This document shows, one piece after another, positions 41,808 to 50,625 of a stretch of DNA of 64,000 nucleotides (the first letter of the stretch is position 1; each line of letters starts with the position of its first letter). The position numbers were made by a program, and so were the translations under genes. The notes beneath the pieces are model-generated. The model did no database searches. It was not told the origin of the DNA and saw only the letters and a list, made by a program, of their open reading frames with translations. Where the stretch lies: positions 1 through 64,000 of the forward strand of contig JAFRPY010000044.1 in NCBI GenBank assembly GCA_017428925.1, read 5' to 3'. Source of the DNA: Prevotella sp. GTDB taxonomy: Bacteria > Bacteroidota > Bacteroidia > Bacteroidales > Bacteroidaceae.

Positions 41808-44800
41808 ATGAAACATCAGCTAACCGTATACAAAGCATCAGCTGGTTCGGGTAAAACCTTCCGCCTGGCTGTTGAATACATTAAATTGCTCATCGATAAT
41901 CCTACAGCTTACAAGAACATTCTGGCCGTAACCTTTACCAACAAGGCTACGGAAGAGATGAAAATCAGGATATTAAGCCAGCTTTATGGACTATGGAAAG
42001 GACTGCCCGACTCTGATGACTATCTGCAGAAGATCATTGAAGAAACGGGAAAACCAGAATCTACAATAGCCCAAAAAGCAGGAGAGGCACTCACCTACAT
42101 CATCCACGACTACAATTGTTTCAACGTAGTAACCATCGATGCTTTTTTCCAGAGTGTCCTTCGTAATCTTGCCCGTGAACTTGACCTCACGGCAAACCTT
42201 CGTGTAAGCCTCAATGACGAACAAGTGGAAAGTCAAGCTGTTGATGAACTGATAGACGAACTTTCCAACACAAGCATAATGCTTCGGTGGATTATCGATT
42301 ATATTAATGAGAACATCGAGGAAGATAAAGGTTGGAACGCCATAGGAAAAATAAAATCATTCGGCAAAACCATCTTTAATGATTTTTACAAAGAAGAACA
42401 AGACAAACTTCATCAGGTGTTCAGCGATGAGACTTTCTTCAAAAGATATACAGACGAAATCAGGCGCATCAAAAATAATGCCTCTGCGACCATGCGTCAA
42501 TATGCAGAATCATTCTTCGATTTGCTTTGCGAGAACGGACTTTCTGTAGATTCTCTTATCAACAAGGAACGTGGTATCGCCAGTTATTTCAAGAAATTGA
42601 AAGGTAATGAATGGAGTGATTCAAAATGTTGTAATGCTACGTTTGAAAAACATCTTGCCGACGCAAACAATTGGGTATCGAAGAACAGTTCCGACCATGA
42701 CCTTGTGGTTTCATTGGCAAGTGAAATGCTAATGCCATTTTTAGAAGATACAGAAAAGGCGCGGAAAAAACAATGGAAGCTGTTTGTGAGTGCTGACCTC
42801 ACACTCAGACACCTCAATCAGCTTAGACTTCTTGGAAACATCCAAAAGCGAATTGCTACCATCAACAACGAATCCGGCTGTTTCCTGCTGAGCGATACCC
42901 AACATTTCCTGCACACGTTCATGGAAGGCTCTGACACCCCATTCATTTTCGAGAAGATGGGCGTTAGGCTTGACCACATCATGATTGACGAATTTCAAGA
43001 CACCAGCACTGTCCAATGGAGGAACTTCCGTGTGCTTTTGCAAGAAACCATGAGCCGCGACACCAACCTCATTGTGGGCGATGTCAAGCAAAGCATTTAC
43101 CGCTGGCGAAACGGCGATTGGCGGCTGCTCAACAATATTCAGGACCAATACACGGATGAACAGCTCAAAGTGGAAAATATGGTAACAAACTTCCGCTCTG
43201 CCAAGAACATTGTGGATTTCAATAACGAATTCTTCAAAGAAGCAGCGGAAATGGAATACCAGAAAGAGCTGGCCATCAATCCCGATGAAGCGGAACAACT
43301 GAAACGTGCCTACGCCGATGTACACCAAGAAACGCCAAAGGGAAAAAGCGACGAAGGCCTTGTCAGGATTTCCCTCCTCCCGCCTGACGATTATTTCAAC
43401 GAGACCATCAACGTCATTGTCAATACCGTTAAGGAGCTGAAAGCAAATGGCATCAGCGATAGCGAGATTTGCATTCTTGTGCGTTCTAACAAATACATTC
43501 CTCTGATAGCTGATGCTTTCATGCAATTGCTACCCGATGTCAACATCGTTAGTGACGAGGCTTTCCGCCTTGATGCATCACTTGCCGTGTGCACGCTCAT
43601 TCAGGCATTCCGTTCACTCATCACACCTTCAAATCCTCTACTCGAAGCCAACCTCCGCAAAGCTTATCAACGCATCAACGGAAGAGATGACTTGCAGCTT
43701 CCTTTGAGTCCGCAACTGCTCAATTTGCCGCTCACAGACCTGACCAATAAGCTCTTCAATATTTTCCATTTAGAACTGCTTGATGATGAAAGTGCCTATA
43801 TCTGCACCTTCTACGACCATATATCCAATTTTGTGCTCGAATCAGATACCGACCTTGACGCATTCATCGAAGAATGGGATGAGTCGATTCATAAAAAGAC
43901 CATCCAAAGTGACCATCTTGACGGCATTCGACTTATCAGCATTCATAAATCGAAAGGACTTGAGTTCGCGAATGTCATCATCCCCTTCTGCGACTGGAGG
44001 ATTGAAATGCGGAACACCATCTGGTGCCATCCACAGGAAGAACCATTTAACAAGCTACCCATCGTTCCTATTGACTACAGCAAAAAGCTGGTCGAGAGCA
44101 TCTATAGCAGCGATTATGCCTACGAGCACATTCAGAACCGTGTAGACAACCTTAACCTTCTTTACGTTGCTTTTACGCGCGCATGCAACAACCTGTTCGT
44201 CATTGGCCAGCGAGACAGTTCCATGTCAAGATGCCAACTCATCCAGGATGTCTTGGATAAATGGGGAATAAATGAGGAAAACAAATCCTTGCCCATTATT
44301 TATGAATACGGCCAACTGCTGAAGAATCCGGAAAAACGCAAAAAAGAGACGCAAAACAAGTTCCTCCTTCCTATCACGCCCTTTGCCGTCAACATTAAAA
44401 GTCATCAGACTGTTGTTACCTTCAAACAGAGCAACAAAAGCTACGACTTTGTTTCAAAAGACGACAATCCGTCAGAACAATCCCGCTACATCAAGATGGG
44501 CAATATTCTTCATAGTCTTTTTTCAACCATCCACACCACCGAAGACCTTCCAAAAGCATTAAGGGAACTTGAGTCGGATGGCATACTCTATGATAATGAC
44601 GTATCTGCCGAACGCCTTTCAGGATTGTTGAAAAAACACTTTGCCAACCCTCAAATAGCCGACTGGTTCTCTAACCGCTGGAAACTTTTCAACGAGTGTT
44701 CCATCATCAGCATCAACGAGGATGGAGAACTGGTTGAGAAACGACCTGACCGCGTAATGACAGATGGAACTGAAACGATAGTCGTTGATTTCAAATTCGG

Positions 44801-44927
44801 ACGCGAACGACAGGAATACAAAGACCAAGTCAACGAATACATGACCTTGCTGACAAAAATGGGCCACTCGAAAGTAAGGGGTTACATCTGGTATGTCTAT
44901 AACAATCAAATCAAAGAAGTAAAATGA
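41808..44927 (+). CDS. addA: AddA/RecB-like helicase-nuclease subunit
   Basis: This 1039-residue protein is a UvrD-type superfamily 1A helicase with a C-terminal nuclease. Walker A is ASAGSGKT (residues 10-17); motif Ia is LAVTFTNKATEEM; DEFQDTS is motif II; VGDVKQSIYRWRNGDWRLL is motif III/IV-like; SIHKSKGLEFANVIIPF is motif V; and NLLYVAFTRACNNL is motif VI. Near the end VVDFKFGRERQEY fits the PD-(D/E)xK nuclease core. With AddB it should process double-strand breaks for RecA-dependent repair. It overlaps the addB-like gene by 4 bp. Confidence 0.88.
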   Translation: MKHQLTVYKASAGSGKTFRLAVEYIKLLIDNPTAYKNILAVTFTNKATEEMKIRILSQLYGLWKGLPDSDDYLQKIIEETGKPESTIAQKAGEALTYIIHDYNCFNVVTIDAFFQSVLRNLARELDLTANLRVSLNDEQVESQAVDELIDELSNTSIMLRWIIDYINENIEEDKGWNAIGKIKSFGKTIFNDFYKEEQDKLHQVFSDETFFKRYTDEIRRIKNNASATMRQYAESFFDLLCENGLSVDSLINKERGIASYFKKLKGNEWSDSKCCNATFEKHLADANNWVSKNSSDHDLVVSLASEMLMPFLEDTEKARKKQWKLFVSADLTLRHLNQLRLLGNIQKRIATINNESGCFLLSDTQHFLHTFMEGSDTPFIFEKMGVRLDHIMIDEFQDTSTVQWRNFRVLLQETMSRDTNLIVGDVKQSIYRWRNGDWRLLNNIQDQYTDEQLKVENMVTNFRSAKNIVDFNNEFFKEAAEMEYQKELAINPDEAEQLKRAYADVHQETPKGKSDEGLVRISLLPPDDYFNETINVIVNTVKELKANGISDSEICILVRSNKYIPLIADAFMQLLPDVNIVSDEAFRLDASLAVCTLIQAFRSLITPSNPLLEANLRKAYQRINGRDDLQLPLSPQLLNLPLTDLTNKLFNIFHLELLDDESAYICTFYDHISNFVLESDTDLDAFIEEWDESIHKKTIQSDHLDGIRLISIHKSKGLEFANVIIPFCDWRIEMRNTIWCHPQEEPFNKLPIVPIDYSKKLVESIYSSDYAYEHIQNRVDNLNLLYVAFTRACNNLFVIGQRDSSMSRCQLIQDVLDKWGINEENKSLPIIYEYGQLLKNPEKRKKETQNKFLLPITPFAVNIKSHQTVVTFKQSNKSYDFVSKDDNPSEQSRYIKMGNILHSLFSTIHTTEDLPKALRELESDGILYDNDVSAERLSGLLKKHFANPQIADWFSNRWKLFNECSIISINEDGELVEKRPDRVMTDGTETIVVDFKFGRERQEYKDQVNEYMTLLTKMGHSKVRGYIWYVYNNQIKEVK

Positions 44928-47677
44928 AATCATTCCTCGAAATAGTAGCAAGCGATATCATCAATCGCTATGGCACACAACTCAACCGCATCGCCGTTGT
45001 CTTCCCCAACAAGCGTGCATCCCTTTTCCTCAACGATGCCTTAGCACGCATTGCCCAAAAACCGATATGGAGCCCCGCCTATATCACCATAAGCGACCTT
45101 TTCCGACAGAATTCGAGTCTTTCGGTGGGCGATCCCATCAGGCTTATCTGCCTTCTTTACAAGTGTTTCAAGGAAATCACCGACCCCGAAAACAAGAGCG
45201 AAGAAACACTTGACCATTTCTCTGGCTGGGGACAACTCCTCATCAGCGACTTCGATGACATCGACAAGAACATGGCTCAGGCTCATGACGTGTTCCGCAA
45301 CTTGCGAGACTACCATGAGTATGACGAACTCACATACCTAAGCGAAGAACAAAAAGAATTACTCAAGCGGTTCTTTGACAACTTTTCAGACGACCAAGAC
45401 TCACGGCTCAAGGAACGTTTCCTGAAACTATGGAACAACTTCAACAACATCTATGACACATTCCGCCAGAGCCTGCGTTCAAAGGGGTTGGCCTACGAGG
45501 GCATGCTCTATCGTGACGTAGCTGAGCAAGCGGACATGGACTTCAGCTACGACTGCTATCTGTTTGTGGGATTCAACATGATGCAAAAAGTTGAGAAGAC
45601 CATTTGCAAACGCCTACAGCAACAGGGCAAGGCAAAGTTCTACTGGGATTTCGACACCTACTACATGCATCCCGGAAACGAAGCCGGCCACTATTTGCGC
45701 GAACTGCTCCAGCTGTTCCCCAACGAACTGGACAACGCCGACAGAGACATCTATGACCACCTTGCCGACGAGAACAAGCAGATATCAATAGTCAGCGCTC
45801 CTACCGAGAACATTCAGGCACGTTTCGTAAATGACTGGCTAAAACAAGATGACCGCATTAAAGACGGCAAAAAAACAGCCGTTATCCTATGCGACGAGCA
45901 TTTACTTCCTAACGTCATCCATTGCCTTCCCGATGAAGTCAGCAATGTGAACGTCACTACAGGTTATCCCTTGTCTGACACGCTTATCGCTTCGTTCGTC
46001 ATGCATCTCTCAAAATACAAGTCAGCCGCACATCCCACTCCCTATATGCTAAGGCGTATCAAGCGGCATCCTTACTCCACTTTCCTTGATGACGGCATCT
46101 TCAGCGAAATCACCGAAACCAACCTGGAATTCCTGGAGTGGCTGCTACGCCAGGTGAAACAAATTGCCGTCAAACTAAGTGAAACCAATGCTGATGACCA
46201 GATGCAGAACGAGTCACTTTTCCGGATGTACACCTTGCTCAACCGCCTCAAGACAATTACGGGAACAGGTGAGCTTGATGCCAACCGGATGATTATCCTG
46301 CAACTCATCCAACAACTCATTCAATCTACGTCGATTCCCTTCCATGGCGAGCCGGCAGCCGGTTTACAGATAATGGGCGTACTTGAATCGAGAAACCTCG
46401 ATTTCAGTCATGTATTGCTGCTTTCATGCAACGAAGGCAAGCTTCCCAAAGGCGTCAACGATGCATCGTTTATTCCTTATGCCATTCGCAAGGCCTACGG
46501 GTTGACAACAGTTGACAATAAGGTGGCCATTTTCTCATATTACTTCCATTCGTTGCTCCAGCGTGCCACAGACATTACCATCTGCTACAACAACTCAACA
46601 GAAGACGGACATACAGGCGAGATGTCTCGCTTCATGCTCCAGCTGCTCATAGAATATCCGCACAAGGTGAACCGCGTCTCGCTACAGTCCGGACAAAAAC
46701 AGATGCTCATTCAGCCCAAGGAACGCACAAAGGACAAGGAAACGATGGAGGTGCTCAACAACTTCAATTCACTTTCGCCATCGGCCATCAACCGCTATCT
46801 GCGCTGCCCATTGCAGTTCTATTATTGCTACATCCTCGGACTGCGTGAATCCAACGATACCGAAGAAGGCGAAATTGACGACCGGCTGTTCGGAAACATC
46901 TTCCATCGGGCAGCACAACTCCTATACGATAACCTGGGCAAGAATATCCAGAAAGAAATGCTCAAAGACCTCCTTGACCATCCGAGCAAAATAGAACGTT
47001 TCGTTGACCAGGCGCTCATTGAAGAAATGCCCGGTCTGTCACTCGACAGCCTGAACGGCTTGCAGATTATCAAGCGCCAAGTCATCATCTGCTATCTGGA
47101 ACGCCTGGTGCAAATCGACGAGCAACTCGCTCCGTTTGCTATTATGGGAAATGAGAAGGGGGTATATACAAACCTTTCTTTCACGACATCGCAAGGAAGC
47201 CGCACCATTAGAATTGGCGGAAGCATTGATCGTATGGACAAGGTAACTGACACGCAGACAGGACAACAGTCAATACGTGTCATAGATTACAAGACAGGGA
47301 GTAAGTTGCCAAAGCGAGAAGTGGGAGAAATTTCTGAAATCTTTAATCCCGAAAACATTTACGACAAACATACAGATTACTATCTTCAGACGCTGATTTA
47401 TTCCTACATCGTCAGTAACGACACGGAGTTAAACCCTCAGCATCTGCCCGTAAAGCCTGGCCTGCTCTTCATTCAAAAGACAAAGCAGGAGGAGTACGAT
47501 CCCATCATTAAAATCAACAAAAATAAAGTCAGCGACATCAAGGAATATGCCACTGAACTACACGAAAGGCTGACGAGACTCGCTGCCGAAATCTTCGAAC
47601 CTCAGAACCCATTGTCACCCACAGCCGACCGCAGACATTGCACCAACTGCCCCTATCGCCAGCTGTGTGGACTATAA
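44924..47677 (+). CDS. addB: AddB-like nuclease subunit with iron-sulfur cluster motif
   Basis: This 917-residue protein begins MKSFLEIVASDIINRYGTQL and has PNKRASLFL, characteristic of Bacteroidetes AddB-like proteins, whose N-terminal helicase-like part lacks a canonical Walker A. The C-terminal PD-(D/E)xK domain is clear: RCPLQFYYCY with C628, VIDYKTG with D788 and K790, and CTNCPYRQLC with C906, C909 and C915. The Cys pattern matches the four ligands of the AddB 4Fe-4S cluster. It starts within the addA stop (ATGA), so translational coupling is likely. Its stop directly abuts that of the convergent cdd. Confidence 0.88.
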   Translation: MKSFLEIVASDIINRYGTQLNRIAVVFPNKRASLFLNDALARIAQKPIWSPAYITISDLFRQNSSLSVGDPIRLICLLYKCFKEITDPENKSEETLDHFSGWGQLLISDFDDIDKNMAQAHDVFRNLRDYHEYDELTYLSEEQKELLKRFFDNFSDDQDSRLKERFLKLWNNFNNIYDTFRQSLRSKGLAYEGMLYRDVAEQADMDFSYDCYLFVGFNMMQKVEKTICKRLQQQGKAKFYWDFDTYYMHPGNEAGHYLRELLQLFPNELDNADRDIYDHLADENKQISIVSAPTENIQARFVNDWLKQDDRIKDGKKTAVILCDEHLLPNVIHCLPDEVSNVNVTTGYPLSDTLIASFVMHLSKYKSAAHPTPYMLRRIKRHPYSTFLDDGIFSEITETNLEFLEWLLRQVKQIAVKLSETNADDQMQNESLFRMYTLLNRLKTITGTGELDANRMIILQLIQQLIQSTSIPFHGEPAAGLQIMGVLESRNLDFSHVLLLSCNEGKLPKGVNDASFIPYAIRKAYGLTTVDNKVAIFSYYFHSLLQRATDITICYNNSTEDGHTGEMSRFMLQLLIEYPHKVNRVSLQSGQKQMLIQPKERTKDKETMEVLNNFNSLSPSAINRYLRCPLQFYYCYILGLRESNDTEEGEIDDRLFGNIFHRAAQLLYDNLGKNIQKEMLKDLLDHPSKIERFVDQALIEEMPGLSLDSLNGLQIIKRQVIICYLERLVQIDEQLAPFAIMGNEKGVYTNLSFTTSQGSRTIRIGGSIDRMDKVTDTQTGQQSIRVIDYKTGSKLPKREVGEISEIFNPENIYDKHTDYYLQTLIYSYIVSNDTELNPQHLPVKPGLLFIQKTKQEEYDPIIKINKNKVSDIKEYATELHERLTRLAAEIFEPQNPLSPTADRRHCTNCPYRQLCGL

Positions 47678-48157
47678 CTACTTCATGCTGCTGTCAACAA
47701 AATGAAGCGGCATGATGCTCTTTACCGAAGGAATTACATAGACGCCATCGGTGCCATAGAGCAAGATGCGTACATCCTGCTTGTACCGGTCTTCCATCTC
47801 AAGAATCACCTGCCGGCAGGCACCACAAGGTGAAACGGGCTGACTGGTCAGACCATTCTCGTTTCGGGCAGCTATGGACAAAGCGACTATTGACGACTCA
47901 GGATAGACCGACTGAGCAGCAAATATGGCTGAACGCTCGGCACAGAGTCCTGAGGGGAAAGCGGCATTTTCCTGATTAGCGCCAATCACCTCGCGCCCAT
48001 CTGCCAGTCTCAGGCAAGCTCCAACATGAAAATTCGAATAGGGAGCATACGAATTCTTCGTTGCCTCTATCGCCCTGTCAACCAACCTCCTATCGGTTTC
48101 CGACAATTCATCCATCTGGCACAATTGGATTTTTGAAACGAACTCAATATCTTTCAT
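47678..48157 (-). CDS. cdd: Cytidine deaminase
   Basis: Cytidine deaminase converts cytidine and deoxycytidine to uridine forms in pyrimidine salvage. The 159-residue protein has the zinc site CAERSA (C72, E74) and PCGACRQV (C111, C114), and YAPYSNFHVGA for nucleoside binding. Length fits the homotetrameric short type. It follows the beta-helix lipoprotein gene by 27 nt on the same strand. Confidence 0.95.
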   Translation of the reverse strand: MKDIEFVSKIQLCQMDELSETDRRLVDRAIEATKNSYAPYSNFHVGACLRLADGREVIGANQENAAFPSGLCAERSAIFAAQSVYPESSIVALSIAARNENGLTSQPVSPCGACRQVILEMEDRYKQDVRILLYGTDGVYVIPSVKSIMPLHFVDSSMK

Positions 48158-48184
48158 AGTCTTCTTGGTTTATTTGTTCCCACA

Positions 48185-49621
48185 TTATTGTTTCACTCTT
48201 TCGAAACATCCTATATCTGGCAATTCATCACGCAAGTTACCCTCGCGATCGTTGCTAACAGGATACGACTTGTTTCCTTTATCTATTGCCGTAGACTTTT
48301 CGCTCAGCCTGAAATCGTAGTGCTGGGTGTCATGACTGACTAGCATGAAATGCTTATCGCCCTGAACAGATGCGGTGTCTTCAACATCCTCGAAGGCCAC
48401 GTCGATCATCCTCTCGGGGTCTTCTACTTTTGGAGTACGCAGGATACACGACTCAAAATGATAATCGAAATCCTCTTCCTTGCCTTCGGTTGAACCCATC
48501 ACCAAATCTTCGGCAAATCCCGTGACAATAGAGTTCACACAACTCAACCGTAAAGGCATTGTTTCCGTAGAGCAGAATTTTAGCGCAGGCCCGCGATTTG
48601 AGTCAAACGGATAGAACTGAGCCAAAGTACAATGGTTCATGTCTACGCTACCGCCCTCGATATCAACACACCCTTTCAATGTGTTGGTGAACTGGCAGTT
48701 AACAGCCGTCAGCTTGCTGTTGACTACCCTTAGGCCCGTTCCCTGGCAGTTGTGTACCGTCATGTTATTCAGCGTCAGCTTCTGTTTGTTAAGATTGGCA
48801 GAGTCGCATACGATTCCGTCAAACGGACTATGGAGGTCTGTGAACTCCATCACATTGTCGTAAGACGACTCATGGAACCGAATGCCTGACCACAACCCGC
48901 TCATCAAGTCGTAAGGCAGATAGTCGAACATCCAGTCCAGCCGGTCACCTCGCAGAATGACCTCGTTGCCTTGCTCGCCTTTACACAAAAGTCTGCCATA
49001 GACATCAATCCCACCTTCATGGTGGAAATAGAGCGTGGTGCCAGCAGCAAGCGTCAGCGTTGCCGTTGGCTCAACGGTCAGTTTACCGTATACGATGATT
49101 GGCTTTTCTCCTGTAAGCGTTGTGTCTTTGCTGATATGCACGTCGGTATATTTCAGGGCATCCCACGACCATGCATTCAAGTTCACCTTCTGTTGGATTC
49201 CACTCTCCAAGATGAATGTCAGGTTATCTTCCACCAACTTAGGCACATCCATTCCGTTCGTTGATGAAGTAAGCTCAACAAAGACGCGCAGACTGTCGCC
49301 TTTCCTGATTTCCACGTCACCAATCTTGTAGCCCGCATCCTTGCTCAGATAGACGCCGTCCACATTCACTCTGAAACCGCTTTGGTTGCCTCGTTCCAGC
49401 CTGACACTTGTGCAACGCAGTCCTTTTTTGTTAGGATTGTGCACCCAGAAGCTTTTAGTGGTAGAAGGCACGGCCGAGAACAGCGTATCCATTTTCACCG
49501 TGTCGGACGTAAACCAAAGTCTGTCCGACTGAGATACGCTGAACGATTCGTCATCTTCACATCCGGTGACGGCCAGCAGCGCCATAACGCATAACAGGAG
49601 CAAAAATCTCATTCTGTCCAT
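48185..49621 (-). CDS. Lipoprotein with right-handed beta-helix
   Basis: The frame runs up to 49717, but that extension lies in the 22-bp array; the start is better at 49621 (MDRMRFLLLLCVMALLAVTG) or at 49612, giving 478 or 475 residues. LLAVTGC is a lipobox with Cys for lipid attachment. The chain contains a beta-sandwich-like part and then short repeating strands (AGTTLYFHHEGGIDVYGRLL, LTLNNMTVHNCQGTGLRVVN, CVDIEGGSVDMNHCTLAQFY) of the parallel beta-helix type, ending in DIGCFE, as in Bacteroidetes surface proteins. It is likely surface- or outer-membrane-located; the substrate is unknown. Confidence 0.8.
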   Translation of the reverse strand: MDRMRFLLLLCVMALLAVTGCEDDESFSVSQSDRLWFTSDTVKMDTLFSAVPSTTKSFWVHNPNKKGLRCTSVRLERGNQSGFRVNVDGVYLSKDAGYKIGDVEIRKGDSLRVFVELTSSTNGMDVPKLVEDNLTFILESGIQQKVNLNAWSWDALKYTDVHISKDTTLTGEKPIIVYGKLTVEPTATLTLAAGTTLYFHHEGGIDVYGRLLCKGEQGNEVILRGDRLDWMFDYLPYDLMSGLWSGIRFHESSYDNVMEFTDLHSPFDGIVCDSANLNKQKLTLNNMTVHNCQGTGLRVVNSKLTAVNCQFTNTLKGCVDIEGGSVDMNHCTLAQFYPFDSNRGPALKFCSTETMPLRLSCVNSIVTGFAEDLVMGSTEGKEEDFDYHFESCILRTPKVEDPERMIDVAFEDVEDTASVQGDKHFMLVSHDTQHYDFRLSEKSTAIDKGNKSYPVSNDREGNLRDELPDIGCFERVKQ

Positions 49622-49647
49622 TATTACTATAACGAATCTTCTTGTGA

Positions 49648-49666
49648 AATATTGTGTAACAATATT
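49648..49666. promoter_or_regulatory. Perfect dyad upstream of beta-helix lipoprotein
   Basis: AATATTGT and ACAATATT are perfect 8-bp arms around a 3-bp centre, 27 bp before the lipoprotein start. The geometry suits an operator for a dimeric regulator; an RNA hairpin is also possible. Confidence 0.4.
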
Positions 49667-49674
49667 CGCACATG

Positions 49675-49759
49675 ATTTCCAATCAGCGGAAGGAGTGTTT
49701 CTAATGGGCAGAAGCATGGCTTCTATTCAGCGGAAAGAAGGTTTCCGATGGGCGGAAAA
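49675..49759. repeat. Tandem array, 4 units, 22-bp period (GGAA/TTCC family)
   Basis: Units start at 49675, 49697, 49719 and 49741, exactly 22 bp apart. The last pairs best (GTTTCCG, ATGGG, CGGAAAA). Sequence is very close to the array at 9034, for example TCAGCGGAAGGA appears in both. Confidence 0.8.
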
Positions 49760-49787
49760 CGGTGAAACAATCGTGAAAAATGAGCAT

Positions 49788-49817
49788 AAAAAAATTGATT
49801 GTCTCACGACAATCAAT
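49788..49817 (-). terminator. Terminator between DUF3256 gene and beta-helix lipoprotein
   Basis: ATTGATTGTC (49794-49803) and GACAATCAAT (49808-49817) form a 10-bp stem with a 4-nt loop. On the reverse strand a run of seven T follows; the + strand tail CTTTTATT is weaker. Confidence 0.8.
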
Positions 49818-49856
49818 CTTTTATTAACCTTAATAATCTAATACCATGAAAAACAC
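49788..49856 (-). ncRNA. Candidate small RNA or attenuated leader of about 70 nt
   Basis: A -7 box (TAAATTTG on the reverse strand, 49861-49868) is followed by GTGTTTTTCATGGTATTAGA, AAGGTTAA and then the terminator hairpin with T-run. Promoter plus terminator at 70-nt spacing, with no ORF, defines a short transcript. I have the impression that the CATGGTATTAGATT...AAGGTTAA segment recurs in Bacteroidales, but cannot name a family. It could instead be an attenuator for the lipoprotein gene. Confidence 0.45.
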
Positions 49857-49860
49857 GGTG

Positions 49861-49868
49861 CAAATTTA
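49861..49868 (-). promoter_or_regulatory. -7 box for the candidate small RNA
   Basis: The reverse strand reads TAAATTTG followed by C, within the spacer after the DUF3256 stop. Confidence 0.5.
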
Positions 49869-49918
49869 GATATTTTATTCCTAAATTGCAATAGATAATG
49901 ACATTAGGAACGCAGGAT

Positions 49919-50587
49919 TTAATATTTATTAAATATTCCTTGTTGCCATTTAAACTTTCTTTGCACAATTATTTGTTTCAACAGCTCTTGTTCTTCGCGT
50001 ATAGTCAGAGGTAAGGATAGCGAAAAACTAATTGTATCGTCGTTTGGCGAAAGTTCGGCACATATCATCAAAGGATCAATCAGCTTTTTGCGTTTTTCGA
50101 ACTCACTTCTGCTTAGCGTATCAGGAGACACAACAAAGTTGTCAATCAACGCAGAGGCAGATGAATCGGTTTGGTTAACGGGTTTCATCTCGGCAAGTCC
50201 GAAATCACCAGCCAAGGGATTCCATGCGGTATCATAAAAACTCACAATACTCTCTTTGGCAGGTGCGCTGTAGGTTTTCACCATGCAGATAATGGTGTCG
50301 GCATCGGCCTTGGGCAGCAACTTCATATCGATGGTCAGTGCCTCAGAAAGGCTGACTCGGGTGTAGTTGGCCGTCAGCGTATCCATTACGCTTACAGAGT
50401 TCATCAGGTTCTTCACCTCGGCTTTCACGCCCATATCCACAAAATCCACAAGCTCGGTGCGCAAGCTTTGATTAAGATAAAGGCAGAGAGAGTCGGGCAT
50501 GGAAAGCCACGCTTCACGCATAGTTTTCTGCGCCCCGGCAGATGCCGAAACGCAGAGAAAGAGGATGATGTTGATAATCGTCTTCAA
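49919..50587 (-). CDS. DUF3256-type secreted protein
   Basis: This 222-residue protein has a signal peptide (MKTIINIILFLCVSASAGAQ) followed by KTMREAWLSMPDSLCLYLNQSLRTELVDFVDM, which I recognise as the start of the Bacteroidetes DUF3256 family. No catalytic motif is visible. Function is unknown. It lies 38 nt downstream of paaK on the same strand and may share its transcript. Confidence 0.75.
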   Translation of the reverse strand: MKTIINIILFLCVSASAGAQKTMREAWLSMPDSLCLYLNQSLRTELVDFVDMGVKAEVKNLMNSVSVMDTLTANYTRVSLSEALTIDMKLLPKADADTIICMVKTYSAPAKESIVSFYDTAWNPLAGDFGLAEMKPVNQTDSSASALIDNFVVSPDTLSRSEFEKRKKLIDPLMICAELSPNDDTISFSLSLPLTIREEQELLKQIIVQRKFKWQQGIFNKY

Positions 50588-50625
50588 AACAAATAATATT
50601 GTTTTAGCAGCAGGGTAGGAACAAG

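Noticed and set aside
49622-49717. N-terminal extension of the beta-helix lipoprotein
   Set aside because: The extra 32 residues come from the repeat array and would bury the signal peptide and lipobox.
9034-49759. CRISPR arrays
   Set aside because: The 22-bp units are directly adjacent with no unique spacers, and no cas genes are present.
49566-49841. Possible 91-residue + strand gene across the 49675 array
   Set aside because: It is made of the 22-bp repeats and the terminator hairpin, and overlaps the lipoprotein start on the other strand.
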